Counted from the first letter of the stretch, positions 6,499-15,132 are shown. The stretch: DNA of 15,782 bases from Eubacterium sp. (GCA_024681495.1 JAILAS010000053.1:1-15782); one strand, 5' to 3'. The notes: generated by a model not told the origin, from the letters alone. Numbers and translations: made by a program.

Positions 6499-6547
6499 CA
6501 ATTTGGTGCTTTTACCACAATAATCTTATACAAATGAGGTGCAAGTT

Positions 6548-7849
6548 ATGACAGACTATCTTGAAATTGAAAAAGTAATTGGCAGGGAGATCATCGACTC
6601 CCGAGGCAATCCCACTGTAGAGGCAGAGGTAATTCTCAGCGACGGTACTGTGGGCAGGGGCGCCGCTCCTTCCGGTGCATCCACCGGAGAATTCGAGGCA
6701 CTCGAGCTTCGTGACGGCGACAAGAGCAAGTTCGGGGGCAAGGGAGTTTCCAAGGCTGTCGAAAACGTTAACACCACGATTGCGGACGCCATCACCGGCA
6801 TGGTCGCCTCCGACGTATACGGCGTGGACAAGGCCATGTTCGACGCAGACGGAACCAAGGATAAGAGCAAGCTCGGCGCCAACGCCATCCTCGCTGTATC
6901 CATCGCCACGGCCAGGGCGGCTTCCATCTCGCTCGACACTCCCCTCTACAGATTCCTGGGCGGAGTGAACGGACGCACGCTTCCCGTTCCCATGATGAAC
7001 ATCTTAAACGGCGGCGCACACGCATCAAACTCCGTGGACACCCAGGAGTTCATGATCATGCCCGCAGGAGCATCCTCCTTCAAGGAAGGTCTCCGTCAGT
7101 GCACCGAGGTTTTCCATAGCCTTCAGAAGATTCTCAAGGACGAAGGCAACACCACAGCAGTAGGCGACGAGGGCGGATTCGCCCCCGACCTTAAGAGCGA
7201 CGAGGACACCATCGAGCACATCCTCAAAGCCATCGAGAACGCAGGCTACAAGCCCGGCTCCGAGTTCGTACTCGCCATGGATGCCGCTTCTTCCGAGTGG
7301 AAGTCTGAGAAGGGCAAGGGCTTCTATCATCAGCCCAAGTCGGGTCTGGACTTTACCAGCGACGAGCTCATCAAGCACTGGGAGTCACTCATCAGCCAGT
7401 ATCCCATCTACTCCATCGAAGACGGTCTCGACGAGGAGGACTGGGACGGCTGGAAGAACATGACTTCCGCCATCGGTTCCAAGGTTCAGCTCGTGGGCGA
7501 CGACCTCTTCGTTACCAACACCGAGAGGCTCGCTAAGGGAATCGAGCTCGGCGCCGCCAACTCCATTCTCATCAAGCTTAACCAGATTGGCTCCGTATCC
7601 GAGACGCTCGACGCCATCACCATGGCTCACAACGCCGGATTCACCTCCATCGTCTCCCACCGTTCCGGTGAGACCGAGGACACCACCATCGCCGATCTCG
7701 CAGTGGCAATAAACGCAGGACAGATAAAGACCGGTGCTCCCTCACGCTCGGAGCGCGTGGCCAAGTACAACCAGCTCCTCCGCATCGAGGAAGAGCTCGG
7801 AAACGCAGCCGTTTACGCAGGATTCAACGCATTCAAGTTCAATCGCTAA
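6548..7849 (+). CDS. eno: Enolase
   Basis: Enolase (phosphopyruvate hydratase) interconverts 2-phosphoglycerate and phosphoenolpyruvate in glycolysis; it is cytoplasmic and requires magnesium. The 433-residue product is the normal bacterial length. All key residues are present: the general acid/base pair Glu208 (GDEGGFAPDL) and Lys343 (LIKLNQIGS), magnesium ligands Asp245, Glu291 and Asp318, His371 in SHRSGETEDT, and the flexible loop PSGASTGEFEA (41-51). An in-frame GTG nine bases upstream lies inside the ribosome site (GAGGTG, 6536-6541), so the ATG at 6548 is the start. The gene is monocistronic, between its own promoter and a strong terminator, and its codon use looks strongly biased, as expected for an abundant protein. 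Confidence 0.98.
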   Translation: MTDYLEIEKVIGREIIDSRGNPTVEAEVILSDGTVGRGAAPSGASTGEFEALELRDGDKSKFGGKGVSKAVENVNTTIADAITGMVASDVYGVDKAMFDADGTKDKSKLGANAILAVSIATARAASISLDTPLYRFLGGVNGRTLPVPMMNILNGGAHASNSVDTQEFMIMPAGASSFKEGLRQCTEVFHSLQKILKDEGNTTAVGDEGGFAPDLKSDEDTIEHILKAIENAGYKPGSEFVLAMDAASSEWKSEKGKGFYHQPKSGLDFTSDELIKHWESLISQYPIYSIEDGLDEEDWDGWKNMTSAIGSKVQLVGDDLFVTNTERLAKGIELGAANSILIKLNQIGSVSETLDAITMAHNAGFTSIVSHRSGETEDTTIADLAVAINAGQIKTGAPSRSERVAKYNQLLRIEEELGNAAVYAGFNAFKFNR

Positions 7850-7895
7850 GTGGCGGCGCCGAAGCCTTTATTCGGCAAAACAGTTAAACAAAAGG

Positions 7896-7926
7896 AACCG
7901 GACCCCAGATGGGGCCCGGTTTTTTA
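7896..7926 (+). terminator. Intrinsic terminator of eno, possibly shared with lon
   Basis: AACCGG-A-CCCC pairs with GGGG-C-CCGGTT around an AGAT loop, with one A/C mismatch, and is followed by a run of six T (7920-7925). On the opposite strand the stem is followed by a fairly T-rich tract (TTCCTTTTGTTT), so it may also stop transcripts from lon. A smaller hairpin, GCCGAA/TTCGGC (7858-7876), lies between the eno stop codon and the terminator. Confidence 0.85.
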
Positions 7927-7969
7927 ATACAATTTTGTATCTTTCGACTTCTAAAACAGTCTTTACAGC

Positions 7970-7987
7970 CCGGCCTGCGATGGCCGG
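7970..7987 (-). other. GC-rich hairpin just after lon
   Basis: CCGGCC and GGCCGG form a 6-bp stem with a 6-base loop, nine bases beyond the lon stop codon. No T-run follows directly on the minus strand, so it may protect the mRNA 3' end or act together with the hairpin at 7896-7921 rather than terminate alone. Confidence 0.35.
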
Positions 7988-7995
7988 CCTCTGGT

Positions 7996-10263
7996 TTACA
8001 TAATCCCGGTCTTCTTAAGCACATCATCAACCTTCTTCACGGGGATGATGTTGAGCGCATCCTTTACCTCTTCGGGAACGTCCTCGAGGTCGCGCACATT
8101 GTCGTCGGGAATGAAGACGTCGGTTATGCCCGCACGCACGGCAGCCATGAGCTTCTCGGGAAGCCCTCCGATCGGGAGCACCACTCCCCTCAGCGAAACC
8201 TCGCCCGTCATCGCGAACTTCGGATCCACGGGCTTGTCGGTAATGAGCGAAACCAGGGCCGTGGTCATCGTGATTCCGGCGGAAGGACCGTCCTTGGGAA
8301 CGGCTCCCTCGGGAACGTGGATGTGGAAGTCGTTGTCCTTAAACATCTGGGCCTTGTCGGAGAAGCGCTTCTTCACGAGGCTGATGGCTATCTGCACAGA
8401 CTCCTTCATTACGTCGCCGAGCTGTCCGGTGATGTTCACCTTCCCGCTGCCGGGCACCATCACAGCCTCGATAAAGAGGATGTCTCCGCCGGCGCTGGTC
8501 CACGCCAGTCCGGTGACCACGCCCGCCTGCTTCTTCGCAAGGATCTGGTCGTGCCTGTAGGGGTGCATGTCGAGGAACTCGCGAAGCTTCCTGTCGCTGA
8601 CGGTCACCGTCTTCTGGTCGCCGCGAACGAGCTTGACCGCGCTCATCCTGCAGGCGGTATCTATGCGCTTCTTCAGGCCGCGCACTCCGGCCTCGGCCGT
8701 GTAGTCCGATATGATGGCCTTCAGCGCCTTCTCGGTTATCTTCATGCGGCTCTTTCCGATGCCCATGGCCTTCATGGCCTTGGGGACCAGGTGCCTCTGC
8801 GCAATCTGGAGCTTCTCGGAGGCCGTATAGCCCTGGAACTCGATGATCTCCATCCTGTTTAGCAACGGCTCGGGGATGGTGTCCGTGCTGTTCGCCGTGC
8901 AGACGAAGAACACGTTCGAAAGATCGTAGGGCACGTTCATGTAGTGATCGGTGAACGAGAAGTTCTGCTCGGGATCGAGGACCTCGAGCAAAGCGCTCGA
9001 AGGATCACCGCTGTAGTCCTTGGAGAGCTTATCCACCTCGTCCAAAACCACCACAGGATTGGACGATCCGCTCTTCCTTATGCCGTCCATGATTCTGCCC
9101 GGCATGGCGCCGATGTAGGTGCGCCTGTGTCCCCTGATGTCCGCCTCGTCGCGCACGCCGCCCAGGGAAATCCTGACGTACTTGCGCTTCAGCGCCTTGG
9201 CAATGCTCTGTCCGATACTGGTCTTTCCCGTTCCGGGAGGTCCGACGAACAGGAGGATGGATCCCGAATCGCTCTTCTTGAGCGTCATGACCGCAATCTG
9301 CTCGAGGATACGCCTCTTGACCTTCTTAAGGCCATAGTGGTCTCCGTCGAGAATCTCCTGTGCCTCCTTGAGGTCGATCTCGGGAGACTCCTCGCTCTTC
9401 CACTTCAGGCCGGTCACGAAGTCCAGATAGTCATAGAGAACGCCGTACTCGGACGAGCTTTTGCCCTCCTGCTTCATCCTGGAGAGGAGCTTGTTGGCCT
9501 CGTTCTCGGCGATTTCGTTCATACCGGCTTCCTTAATGGCCAGCTCGAACTTGCGCACATCCGAGACGTTGTCGGGGTGCATGTCGTCGAGCTCCTTCTG
9601 GAGGAAGTCAATCTGCTTCTTAATGGCGTCCTCCCTGTAGAGCTTCTCATTGCTCTCGTTGGAGTAGCTCTCGGCCTCGGAGCCAATCTGGGCGAGCGCC
9701 ACAAACTCGTAAAGCACCTGCTCCATGAGCTCGGTACGCTTCCTGAGTGAATCTGTCTGAAGAATCTCATACCTCTGGTCGGGCTCCATATCGGTCTGCG
9801 AAGAAATGGCGGACACCATCTCCTCGAGCGTCTTCCACTGGTTTATGTAATTTCGGGCCACGAACCCCCACTGGGTCTGGTCCATGTACTGGATAAAGGA
9901 TGACTTCACCGCAGTGAGCGACTCCTTGACGCTCTCCTCGTCGATGTCGTTAATATCCTCCCTGGGTGAACCCTCACAGGTGACCACATCGCCGAGCGTT
10001 ATGGATGTAATGTTCAGCCTGCAAAGAGAAACCACACTCATGGTTCCGTCCTTGTCCGTGCCCTCGACACGCGCCTGCACTCCGATGGGATAGAAGTCGT
10101 CCTCGGTGAGTTCCTCTATCTCCTTGTCCTCCTTCATTACGAGGAATGCCACTTCCTCGCCCTTCTCGATGTCGCTTCCGGCGAGTTCTCTGAAGTAGTC
10201 CTGCGAGAAGTAGTAGGTCACGTTGGGGACTACGGTAATGTTGTATACGGGTATAGCTCTCAT
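7996..10263 (-). CDS. lon: ATP-dependent Lon protease (LonA)
   Basis: Lon is a cytoplasmic AAA+ serine protease that degrades misfolded and regulatory proteins as a hexamer. The 755-residue product has the full LonA layout. The N-terminal substrate domain (about 1-200) is divergent but of normal size, and a helical region (200-310) follows. The AAA+ module has Walker A GPPGTGKT (341-348), Walker B VVVLDEVDK (404-412) and the conserved GGVRDEADIRGHRRTYIGA. The protease domain has catalytic Ser661 in PKDGPSAGITM and Lys704 in LPEKLMAAVRAG. The start codon lies two bases after the deoB stop, and its ribosome site AAGGAGT sits in the last deoB codons, so translation of the two genes is probably coupled. 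No HrcA/CIRCE or similar heat-shock element is seen nearby. Confidence 0.97.
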   Translation of the reverse strand: MRAIPVYNITVVPNVTYYFSQDYFRELAGSDIEKGEEVAFLVMKEDKEIEELTEDDFYPIGVQARVEGTDKDGTMSVVSLCRLNITSITLGDVVTCEGSPREDINDIDEESVKESLTAVKSSFIQYMDQTQWGFVARNYINQWKTLEEMVSAISSQTDMEPDQRYEILQTDSLRKRTELMEQVLYEFVALAQIGSEAESYSNESNEKLYREDAIKKQIDFLQKELDDMHPDNVSDVRKFELAIKEAGMNEIAENEANKLLSRMKQEGKSSSEYGVLYDYLDFVTGLKWKSEESPEIDLKEAQEILDGDHYGLKKVKRRILEQIAVMTLKKSDSGSILLFVGPPGTGKTSIGQSIAKALKRKYVRISLGGVRDEADIRGHRRTYIGAMPGRIMDGIRKSGSSNPVVVLDEVDKLSKDYSGDPSSALLEVLDPEQNFSFTDHYMNVPYDLSNVFFVCTANSTDTIPEPLLNRMEIIEFQGYTASEKLQIAQRHLVPKAMKAMGIGKSRMKITEKALKAIISDYTAEAGVRGLKKRIDTACRMSAVKLVRGDQKTVTVSDRKLREFLDMHPYRHDQILAKKQAGVVTGLAWTSAGGDILFIEAVMVPGSGKVNITGQLGDVMKESVQIAISLVKKRFSDKAQMFKDNDFHIHVPEGAVPKDGPSAGITMTTALVSLITDKPVDPKFAMTGEVSLRGVVLPIGGLPEKLMAAVRAGITDVFIPDDNVRDLEDVPEEVKDALNIIPVKKVDDVLKKTGIM

Positions 10264-10265
10264 AG

Positions 10266-11456
10266 TTATGTCAACTCCTTCAGTATTGATGTCCCGATGG
10301 TACCCTCGGGCATTGGGACCTCGAAATTATCGGCAATCGAGGCTCCCATGACGGCGAAAGTCTCCTTTTCGGAGAGACATCTGCCACCGTCGAAAGAAGG
10401 GGAAAATGCGATAAAAGGCACCTTCTCCCTGGTATGATCGGTACCGGTATAGGTGGGATCGTTCCCATGGTCGGCCGTAAGGATCAGAAGATCGTCATCC
10501 TTAAGGATGGGCATGAGTTCTCCAAGCTTCACATCGAACCTCTCGAGCTCGTCGCCATAGCCCTTGGGATCTCTTCTATGTCCCCACTTGGCATCGAAGT
10601 CCACCAGATTCACGAAGCAAAGACCCGTAAAGTCCTCATGGGCCACTTCGATGGTCTGCTCCATCCCGTGCACGGATGAATCGGAATGGAGGGAACGGCC
10701 GATTCCCTGTCCGTTAAATATGTCATGGATTTTACCTATTCCTATGACATCATATCCACCATTCATCAGTGAGTCAAGGACGGTAGGCCCGGGCGGGCTG
10801 AGCGCATAGTCCCTCCTGTTGGAGGTGCGGACGAACTCTCCGCTGCGGCTGCCGGTGTACGGCCTGGCTATGACGCGCCCCACCTTCCAGTCCTCGCGCA
10901 TGGTGAGCTCCCTGGCGATCTCACAGTATTTATACAGTGTATCCACGCCCATCGTCTCCTCGTTGCCGCAAATCTGCAGCACCGAATCGGCCGATGTGTA
11001 AACAATGAGCTTGCCCTCGTTGATCTCGCGCTCTCCGAGCTCGTCGAGTATGACCGTGCCGCTGGCGGCCTTGTTGCCGATAATCTCGCGGCCGGTACGC
11101 CTCTCGAGCTCCTCTATGAGTTCGGGCGGGAAGCCGTTTTCCGTGAATGTGATGAACGGCTTAGTGGTGTAGATTCCCATCATCTCCCAATGTCCGGTCA
11201 TGGTATCCTTGCCCAGGCTCTTCTCTCGAAGCGCGCAGACCCTGCCCGACGGGCTCGATTCGGCCGGCACCTGCCTGAGCGGCGTTATGTTACCTATGCC
11301 CAGCGCCGCGAGGTTGGGGATGTCGAAGGATTCCCTGCTCCCGGATATGTGACCGAGGGTGTTTACTCCCACATCTCCGAATTGTTCCGAATCGTCCATG
11401 GCCCCCACTCCCAGCGAGTCGAGGACAACGAGAAACACTCTTTTATATTTAACCAT
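10266..11456 (-). CDS. deoB: Phosphopentomutase
   Basis: Phosphopentomutase interconverts ribose (or deoxyribose) 1- and 5-phosphate, linking nucleoside breakdown to central metabolism. The 396 residues match the bacterial DeoB family of the alkaline-phosphatase superfamily. The N-terminus KRVFLVVLDSLGVGAMDD carries the metal-binding Asp13. Thr85 in SLGKDTMTGHWEMMG is the position of the phosphorylated threonine in Bacillus DeoB. The later metal site is present: Asp286 in NLVDFDAKWGHRRD, Asp329-His330 in LTADHGNDPT, and His341. AGGAGG at 11463-11468 precedes the start. The usual partners (deoC, deoA, pdp, punA) are not adjacent; instead the gene is followed by lon with a 2-bp gap. A structured spacer separates it from malQ upstream. 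Confidence 0.96.
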   Translation of the reverse strand: MVKYKRVFLVVLDSLGVGAMDDSEQFGDVGVNTLGHISGSRESFDIPNLAALGIGNITPLRQVPAESSPSGRVCALREKSLGKDTMTGHWEMMGIYTTKPFITFTENGFPPELIEELERRTGREIIGNKAASGTVILDELGEREINEGKLIVYTSADSVLQICGNEETMGVDTLYKYCEIARELTMREDWKVGRVIARPYTGSRSGEFVRTSNRRDYALSPPGPTVLDSLMNGGYDVIGIGKIHDIFNGQGIGRSLHSDSSVHGMEQTIEVAHEDFTGLCFVNLVDFDAKWGHRRDPKGYGDELERFDVKLGELMPILKDDDLLILTADHGNDPTYTGTDHTREKVPFIAFSPSFDGGRCLSEKETFAVMGASIADNFEVPMPEGTIGTSILKELT

Positions 11457-11481
11457 GATACACCTCCTGACACAAGTAAAC

Positions 11482-11500
11482 CATAAACCGTCGGTTTATG
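11482..11500. promoter_or_regulatory. 19-bp perfect palindrome before deoB
   Basis: CATAAACCG-T-CGGTTTATG has nine-base arms around one central base, 14 bases upstream of the deoB ribosome site. No T-run follows on either strand, so it is not a standard terminator. It could be an operator for a dimeric regulator or an mRNA hairpin. I found no convincing promoter around it. Confidence 0.45.
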
Positions 11501-11504
11501 ATTA

Positions 11505-11531
11505 CCCGTTTATTCGGGGGACGTCATCCCC
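11505..11531 (-). other. Two mutually exclusive small hairpins at the malQ 3' end
   Basis: CCCG (11505-11508) can pair with CGGG (11515-11518). GGGGA (11517-11521) can pair with TCCCC (11527-11531), placing the malQ stop codon in its loop. The arms share bases 11517-11518, so only one can form at a time. The stems are short (4 and 5 bp), so this is a weak call. Confidence 0.25.
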
Positions 11532-13053
11532 TGCCATACATGCGGACGAAAGCCGAAATCCTGTCTATAAGTCCTCCGTCGCACGGCACCGACGGAAGAC
11601 GGTATCTCCAGTTGTTTCCTCCCATAGTGGAGGGCGTGTTAATCCTGGCGTGATTGTCCAGGCACAGATAGTCCTGAATCGGAACTATCACGGTATCCGC
11701 CTTGCTCATAAACAGCGCCCGTATCATATGACTGTTCGGAGCGCCGTCATCCGGCACCCCGGTGTATGTCCTTACGAAATCCCTCTCCGGAGCGTTCAGT
11801 GAGTAATACCAGCCCAGCAGCGTCTCGTTGTCGTGGGTACCCGTGTAAGCCACACAGTTTTCGGGATATCTGTGAGGCAGATAGTCATTCTCAGGCCCCG
11901 ATCCAAACGCGAACTCGAGCACCTTCATACCCGGATAGCCGCATTGCTCCAAAAGCTCCTTCACCTCGGGGGTAAGGTACCCCAGGTCCTCGGCGATGAT
12001 GGGCCTGTCTCCCAGAGCCTCCTCCACGGCCGAAAAGAACGGGTAACCCGGTCCCTTCATCCACTCTCCATCCCGGGCGGTCTCCTGTCCGTATGGAATT
12101 GCGTAAAACGACTCAAACCCGCGGAAGTGGTCTATCCTCACCACGTCATACATGGAAAACGCGTGGGCAAGCCTGCTTATCCACCACTCGTAGCCGGTGG
12201 ACTCGTGTTCGCTCCACCTGTACAGGGGATTGCCCCAGAGCTGGCCGTCCTCGCTGAACGCATCGGGAGGAACGCCCGCCACCATGGTGGGCGTGCCGTC
12301 ATCTTCGAGCATAAACAGCCCGGGATGGCTCCACGTGTCAGCCGAATCTGGGGCCACATAGATGGGAATGTCCCCGATAATCATAATGCCGCGCTCGTTT
12401 GCGTAGGCCTTAAGGCGCTTCCATTGACGGAAAAAATGGAACTGGATAAAGCAATAGAAACGGACGTCGTCCGCGTATTGCGCGTAAGCGCGTTCCATGT
12501 CCTCACCTCTCCTGAGGCGGAGCCCGTCCTCCCACAGGAGATAGGGCTTATCGTCCATGGCCTTTTTTATAGAGCTAAACAGCGCGAAGTCCCATATCCA
12601 CGAAGAATTCTCGTCGACGAAGGCTCCGAATTCCGTCCTGACATTATCGTGCTCGCCGCCGGCCCACCAGTCATGCGGGTGGAGCGCATAGGGACTGTTC
12701 TCGTAGGCCCTCCTCAGAATCGGATACCTCGCCCCGTAGAGCGCGCCGTAGTCGATCAGGCCCTCGTCCTCGCCGAAGAAGGTACCGTTCAGGTCGTCCC
12801 ACCCTATATATCCGAGGTGGGCCAGCTCCCGAAGGTCAATGAAATACGGATTACCCGCATAGGTAGAAACAGACTGGTATGGGGAATCCCCGAAACCCGT
12901 CTGACCAAGAGGCAGTATCTGCCAGTAACTCTGTTTTGTATCGCTGAGGAAGTCCACGAACCTGTAGGCCTCCTCCCCAAAGCATCCTATGCCGTAGGGC
13001 CCCGGGAGGGCGCTCACCGGCGTTAGAATCCCGCATTTTCTGTCAAACTTCAT
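11524..13053 (-). CDS. malQ: 4-alpha-glucanotransferase (amylomaltase, GH77)
   Basis: This enzyme moves alpha-1,4-glucan segments between maltodextrins, for use of starch or maltose or for glycogen turnover, in the cytoplasm. The 509-residue product is the normal length for GH77. The N-terminus KCGILTPVSALPGPYGIG is typical. Catalytic residues are in place: nucleophile Asp308 in DVVRIDHFRGFESF, acid/base Glu355 in PIIAEDLGYLTPEV, and Asp408 in YTGTHDNETLLGWY. The substrate-loop segment GDIPIYVAPDSADTW (227-241) and GVPPDAFSEDGQLWGNP are also conserved. The start at 13053 follows AGGTGAGG. No glycogen phosphorylase, maltose transporter or MalR-type regulator is adjacent. The gene follows the FlhB-like gene by 31 bases, so shared transcription is possible though functionally unexplained. 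Confidence 0.96.
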   Translation of the reverse strand: MKFDRKCGILTPVSALPGPYGIGCFGEEAYRFVDFLSDTKQSYWQILPLGQTGFGDSPYQSVSTYAGNPYFIDLRELAHLGYIGWDDLNGTFFGEDEGLIDYGALYGARYPILRRAYENSPYALHPHDWWAGGEHDNVRTEFGAFVDENSSWIWDFALFSSIKKAMDDKPYLLWEDGLRLRRGEDMERAYAQYADDVRFYCFIQFHFFRQWKRLKAYANERGIMIIGDIPIYVAPDSADTWSHPGLFMLEDDGTPTMVAGVPPDAFSEDGQLWGNPLYRWSEHESTGYEWWISRLAHAFSMYDVVRIDHFRGFESFYAIPYGQETARDGEWMKGPGYPFFSAVEEALGDRPIIAEDLGYLTPEVKELLEQCGYPGMKVLEFAFGSGPENDYLPHRYPENCVAYTGTHDNETLLGWYYSLNAPERDFVRTYTGVPDDGAPNSHMIRALFMSKADTVIVPIQDYLCLDNHARINTPSTMGGNNWRYRLPSVPCDGGLIDRISAFVRMYGRG

Positions 13054-13084
13054 AACCTCACCTGCAAATTTCCAAGGGCACCGT

Positions 13085-13408
13085 CTACATGCCCAGTTTC
13101 CCCCTCAGCTTATCCATGGAATCCACGAAGACCAGGATCTCAGCCACCACCTCGTAGAGCTCGGGCGGAATGGCGTCTCCAATCTCCAGCCTCGAGAGCG
13201 TGTCCGCGAGCTTGTTGTCCTTATAAAAGGGAACGTCGGACTTCAGGCCCTGCTCGACGATCCTCTCGGCCAGATGTCCCTTGCCCGTGGCGAGTATGGT
13301 GGGCGCGGCCGAGCCCGGCTCGTAGGTCAGGGCTACCGCCGTCTTCACCTTCGACGGGTCGACGTCTCCTTTTTTTACCACATTGCTCTTATATGCGTGA
13401 TGGGCCAT
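13085..13408 (-). CDS. Stand-alone FlhB C-terminal-domain protein (FlhX/YlqH type)
   Basis: The 107-residue soluble protein matches the cytoplasmic C-terminal domain of FlhB/EscU export-switch proteins: TAVALTYE (23-30), APTILATGKGHLAERI (35-50), VPFYKDNKLADTLSRLEIG (59-77), and IPPELYEVVAEILVFV (80-95). In full-length FlhB this domain follows four membrane helices and self-cleaves at NPTH. Here the membrane part is absent and the NPTH position reads SKVK (19-22), so autocleavage is not possible or needed. In other bacteria such orphans (Helicobacter FlhX, Bacillus YlqH) resemble or can replace the FlhB C-terminus; the role here is unknown. The start codon lies three bases after the stop of the diguanylate cyclase gene, with GGAG in the end of that gene, so the two are probably translationally coupled. 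That suggests a link to motility or export control. Confidence 0.85.
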   Translation of the reverse strand: MAHHAYKSNVVKKGDVDPSKVKTAVALTYEPGSAAPTILATGKGHLAERIVEQGLKSDVPFYKDNKLADTLSRLEIGDAIPPELYEVVAEILVFVDSMDKLRGKLGM

Positions 13409-13411
13409 TCT

Positions 13412-15130
13412 TTACTCCGTCTGCGGCAGGCGCGCCACCGTGGCCTGCCTCTTTCCCTTCTCTTTGGATTCGTAGAGAGCCTTATCCGCCATGTCGAAGG
13501 CCTCCACCGCCATCATATACTGCTGTGAATCCACGATGAACGCACCAACGCTCACCGACGTGTTATAGACCTTAAGCTCCTCCGCCGCGCGGTCGCAGAG
13601 CTCCTGCGCCTTCCTCTCGGCGAACTGAGTGCTGACGTTATCGAGTACCATAAACACCATGAACTCGTCGCCTCCGAACCTGGAAACAATGTCTCCGGAC
13701 CGGAAGACTCCCCTTAAAATATCGGCAACCTTTATCAATACCTTATCACCCTCGCTGTGTCCGAAGGTGTCATTTACGTTCTTAAAGTTATCGACGTCGA
13801 TCATGAAGAAGATGCCTCCCCTCCAAATCTCCTCGTCGATGCGCTCCACCGCGCTCTTCTTATTGAGGAGGCCCGTCATGGGATCCCTGCGGCTCTCCTC
13901 GACCGCCTGCTTAAACTCCTCGACGTCAGTAAAGGATGCGAGGGCAAACATGGACTTATCGCGAAGCTCCACCACCTGCACCTCGGTCACGGTATGAATC
14001 TGGGTGCCATCCTTAATATTGCATACCGTATGCTCGCGGCTGTAACGCCTCTTCTCCTTAAGCGATGTCTTAATGGACTCTATAACCCATTCACCGCCAA
14101 CGAAGAAATCCTGAAGAATGGTTATAATCCCCTTCTCCTCAGCCTCATCACGGGTAAGACCGCTGAGCTCCGCGAACGCATCGTTCATGCCCTTGAAATC
14201 CAGGGTGTAATCGTCGCCCTTCCTTTTGATTCTGGCAAACAATATGGCGTTCTTCAGGTGGCTCATGAGCTCGTTAATCTCCGAGTACTCATGCTCCCTC
14301 TCGATGGACTCGCGCCTGCTCTCAATCATATATGTAAAGAGCCCGATTACCGCTGCGCAAACGAACGCTCCTATCACCAATATCACGTAAATGGCCTTAG
14401 GCAGCCAGCCGCCCTTCTTCTCGATGGCGAAGTACCATTTGGAGTCGGGGACATCGACCTCAGAAACTATGGGGTCTCTCAGGTGGGTATCCGTGCCGTA
14501 GAGTACGGTCTTTTCTCCTCCGATTCCAGTCATCGTGTACAGCTGATAGCAGAAACCGCTCTCCTCGAAGGAATCAAGGTCGGCTGAATTGAAGATATCG
14601 GGGAACAATATGGCCTCGAGAACATAGCCCCAGGGTTCGTCGGTATTCCCGACATACACGGGCTGACAGATAACGGTTATATACTTCTCTTTACTGATTT
14701 TAAAGGGTTCGGCAATGGACGGAGCATTCCTCTCCGCCGAATCGCTTACGACCACCGAAAAGTCGCTCTCTGACAAGGATGCACCCAAAAGATTATCACC
14801 GGGATAGACGTCGATTATCTTATCGCCCTCGGCCAGCATCATGACATCCACGGCGTCGGAGTTGATAGAGTTTGATATCAGTCTTTCGGCAATGCTGTCG
14901 AAGTCATCGACCTCGCCGTCGTTATAATATATAATCGCCGAAACTACATCCAGGTTATTAAGCTGGACGTTAATGGCATCCTGAATCTCATAGGTCTGGG
15001 CCTTAGCAATATATTCGGCATCGGTAATCTCACTCTTCTTATACTCGTTCACCTGAAACAAACCCAGTGCGGTAAACAAGATCATGAAGATAACAAAGCT
15101 GATGATGGCTCGCTTATACTTCGGTCTCAT
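13412..15130 (-). CDS. Membrane diguanylate cyclase, CHASE-like/PAS/GGDEF
   Basis: This is a probable c-di-GMP synthase of 572 residues with an extracellular sensor. Membrane helix 1 spans about residues 8-25. An external region follows (about 30-240) that looks like a CHASE-type sensor (QLNNLDVVSAIIYY, VYPGDNLLGASL, ending near WGYVLEAI). Helix 2 is about 245-267, then a short coiled segment and a PAS-like domain (about 290-405). The GGDEF domain starts at DPMTGLLNKKSA (416-427), with DVDNFKNVNDTFGHSEGD and an intact RFGGDEF (484-490). RSGD (477-480) sits exactly five residues before GGDEF, which is an intact inhibitory I-site. No EAL domain is present. The open frame continues 49 codons upstream through the tRNA gene. 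The ATG at 15130 is preferred because GGGAGGGG precedes it and a transmembrane start follows. The sensed ligand is unknown. Confidence 0.92.
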   Translation of the reverse strand: MRPKYKRAIISFVIFMILFTALGLFQVNEYKKSEITDAEYIAKAQTYEIQDAINVQLNNLDVVSAIIYYNDGEVDDFDSIAERLISNSINSDAVDVMMLAEGDKIIDVYPGDNLLGASLSESDFSVVVSDSAERNAPSIAEPFKISKEKYITVICQPVYVGNTDEPWGYVLEAILFPDIFNSADLDSFEESGFCYQLYTMTGIGGEKTVLYGTDTHLRDPIVSEVDVPDSKWYFAIEKKGGWLPKAIYVILVIGAFVCAAVIGLFTYMIESRRESIEREHEYSEINELMSHLKNAILFARIKRKGDDYTLDFKGMNDAFAELSGLTRDEAEEKGIITILQDFFVGGEWVIESIKTSLKEKRRYSREHTVCNIKDGTQIHTVTEVQVVELRDKSMFALASFTDVEEFKQAVEESRRDPMTGLLNKKSAVERIDEEIWRGGIFFMIDVDNFKNVNDTFGHSEGDKVLIKVADILRGVFRSGDIVSRFGGDEFMVFMVLDNVSTQFAERKAQELCDRAAEELKVYNTSVSVGAFIVDSQQYMMAVEAFDMADKALYESKEKGKRQATVARLPQTE

Positions 15131-15132
15131 AA

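Noticed and set aside
11833..13026. Plus-strand open frame of 397 codons opposite malQ
   Set aside because: It is the antisense shadow of a fully conserved GH77 enzyme.
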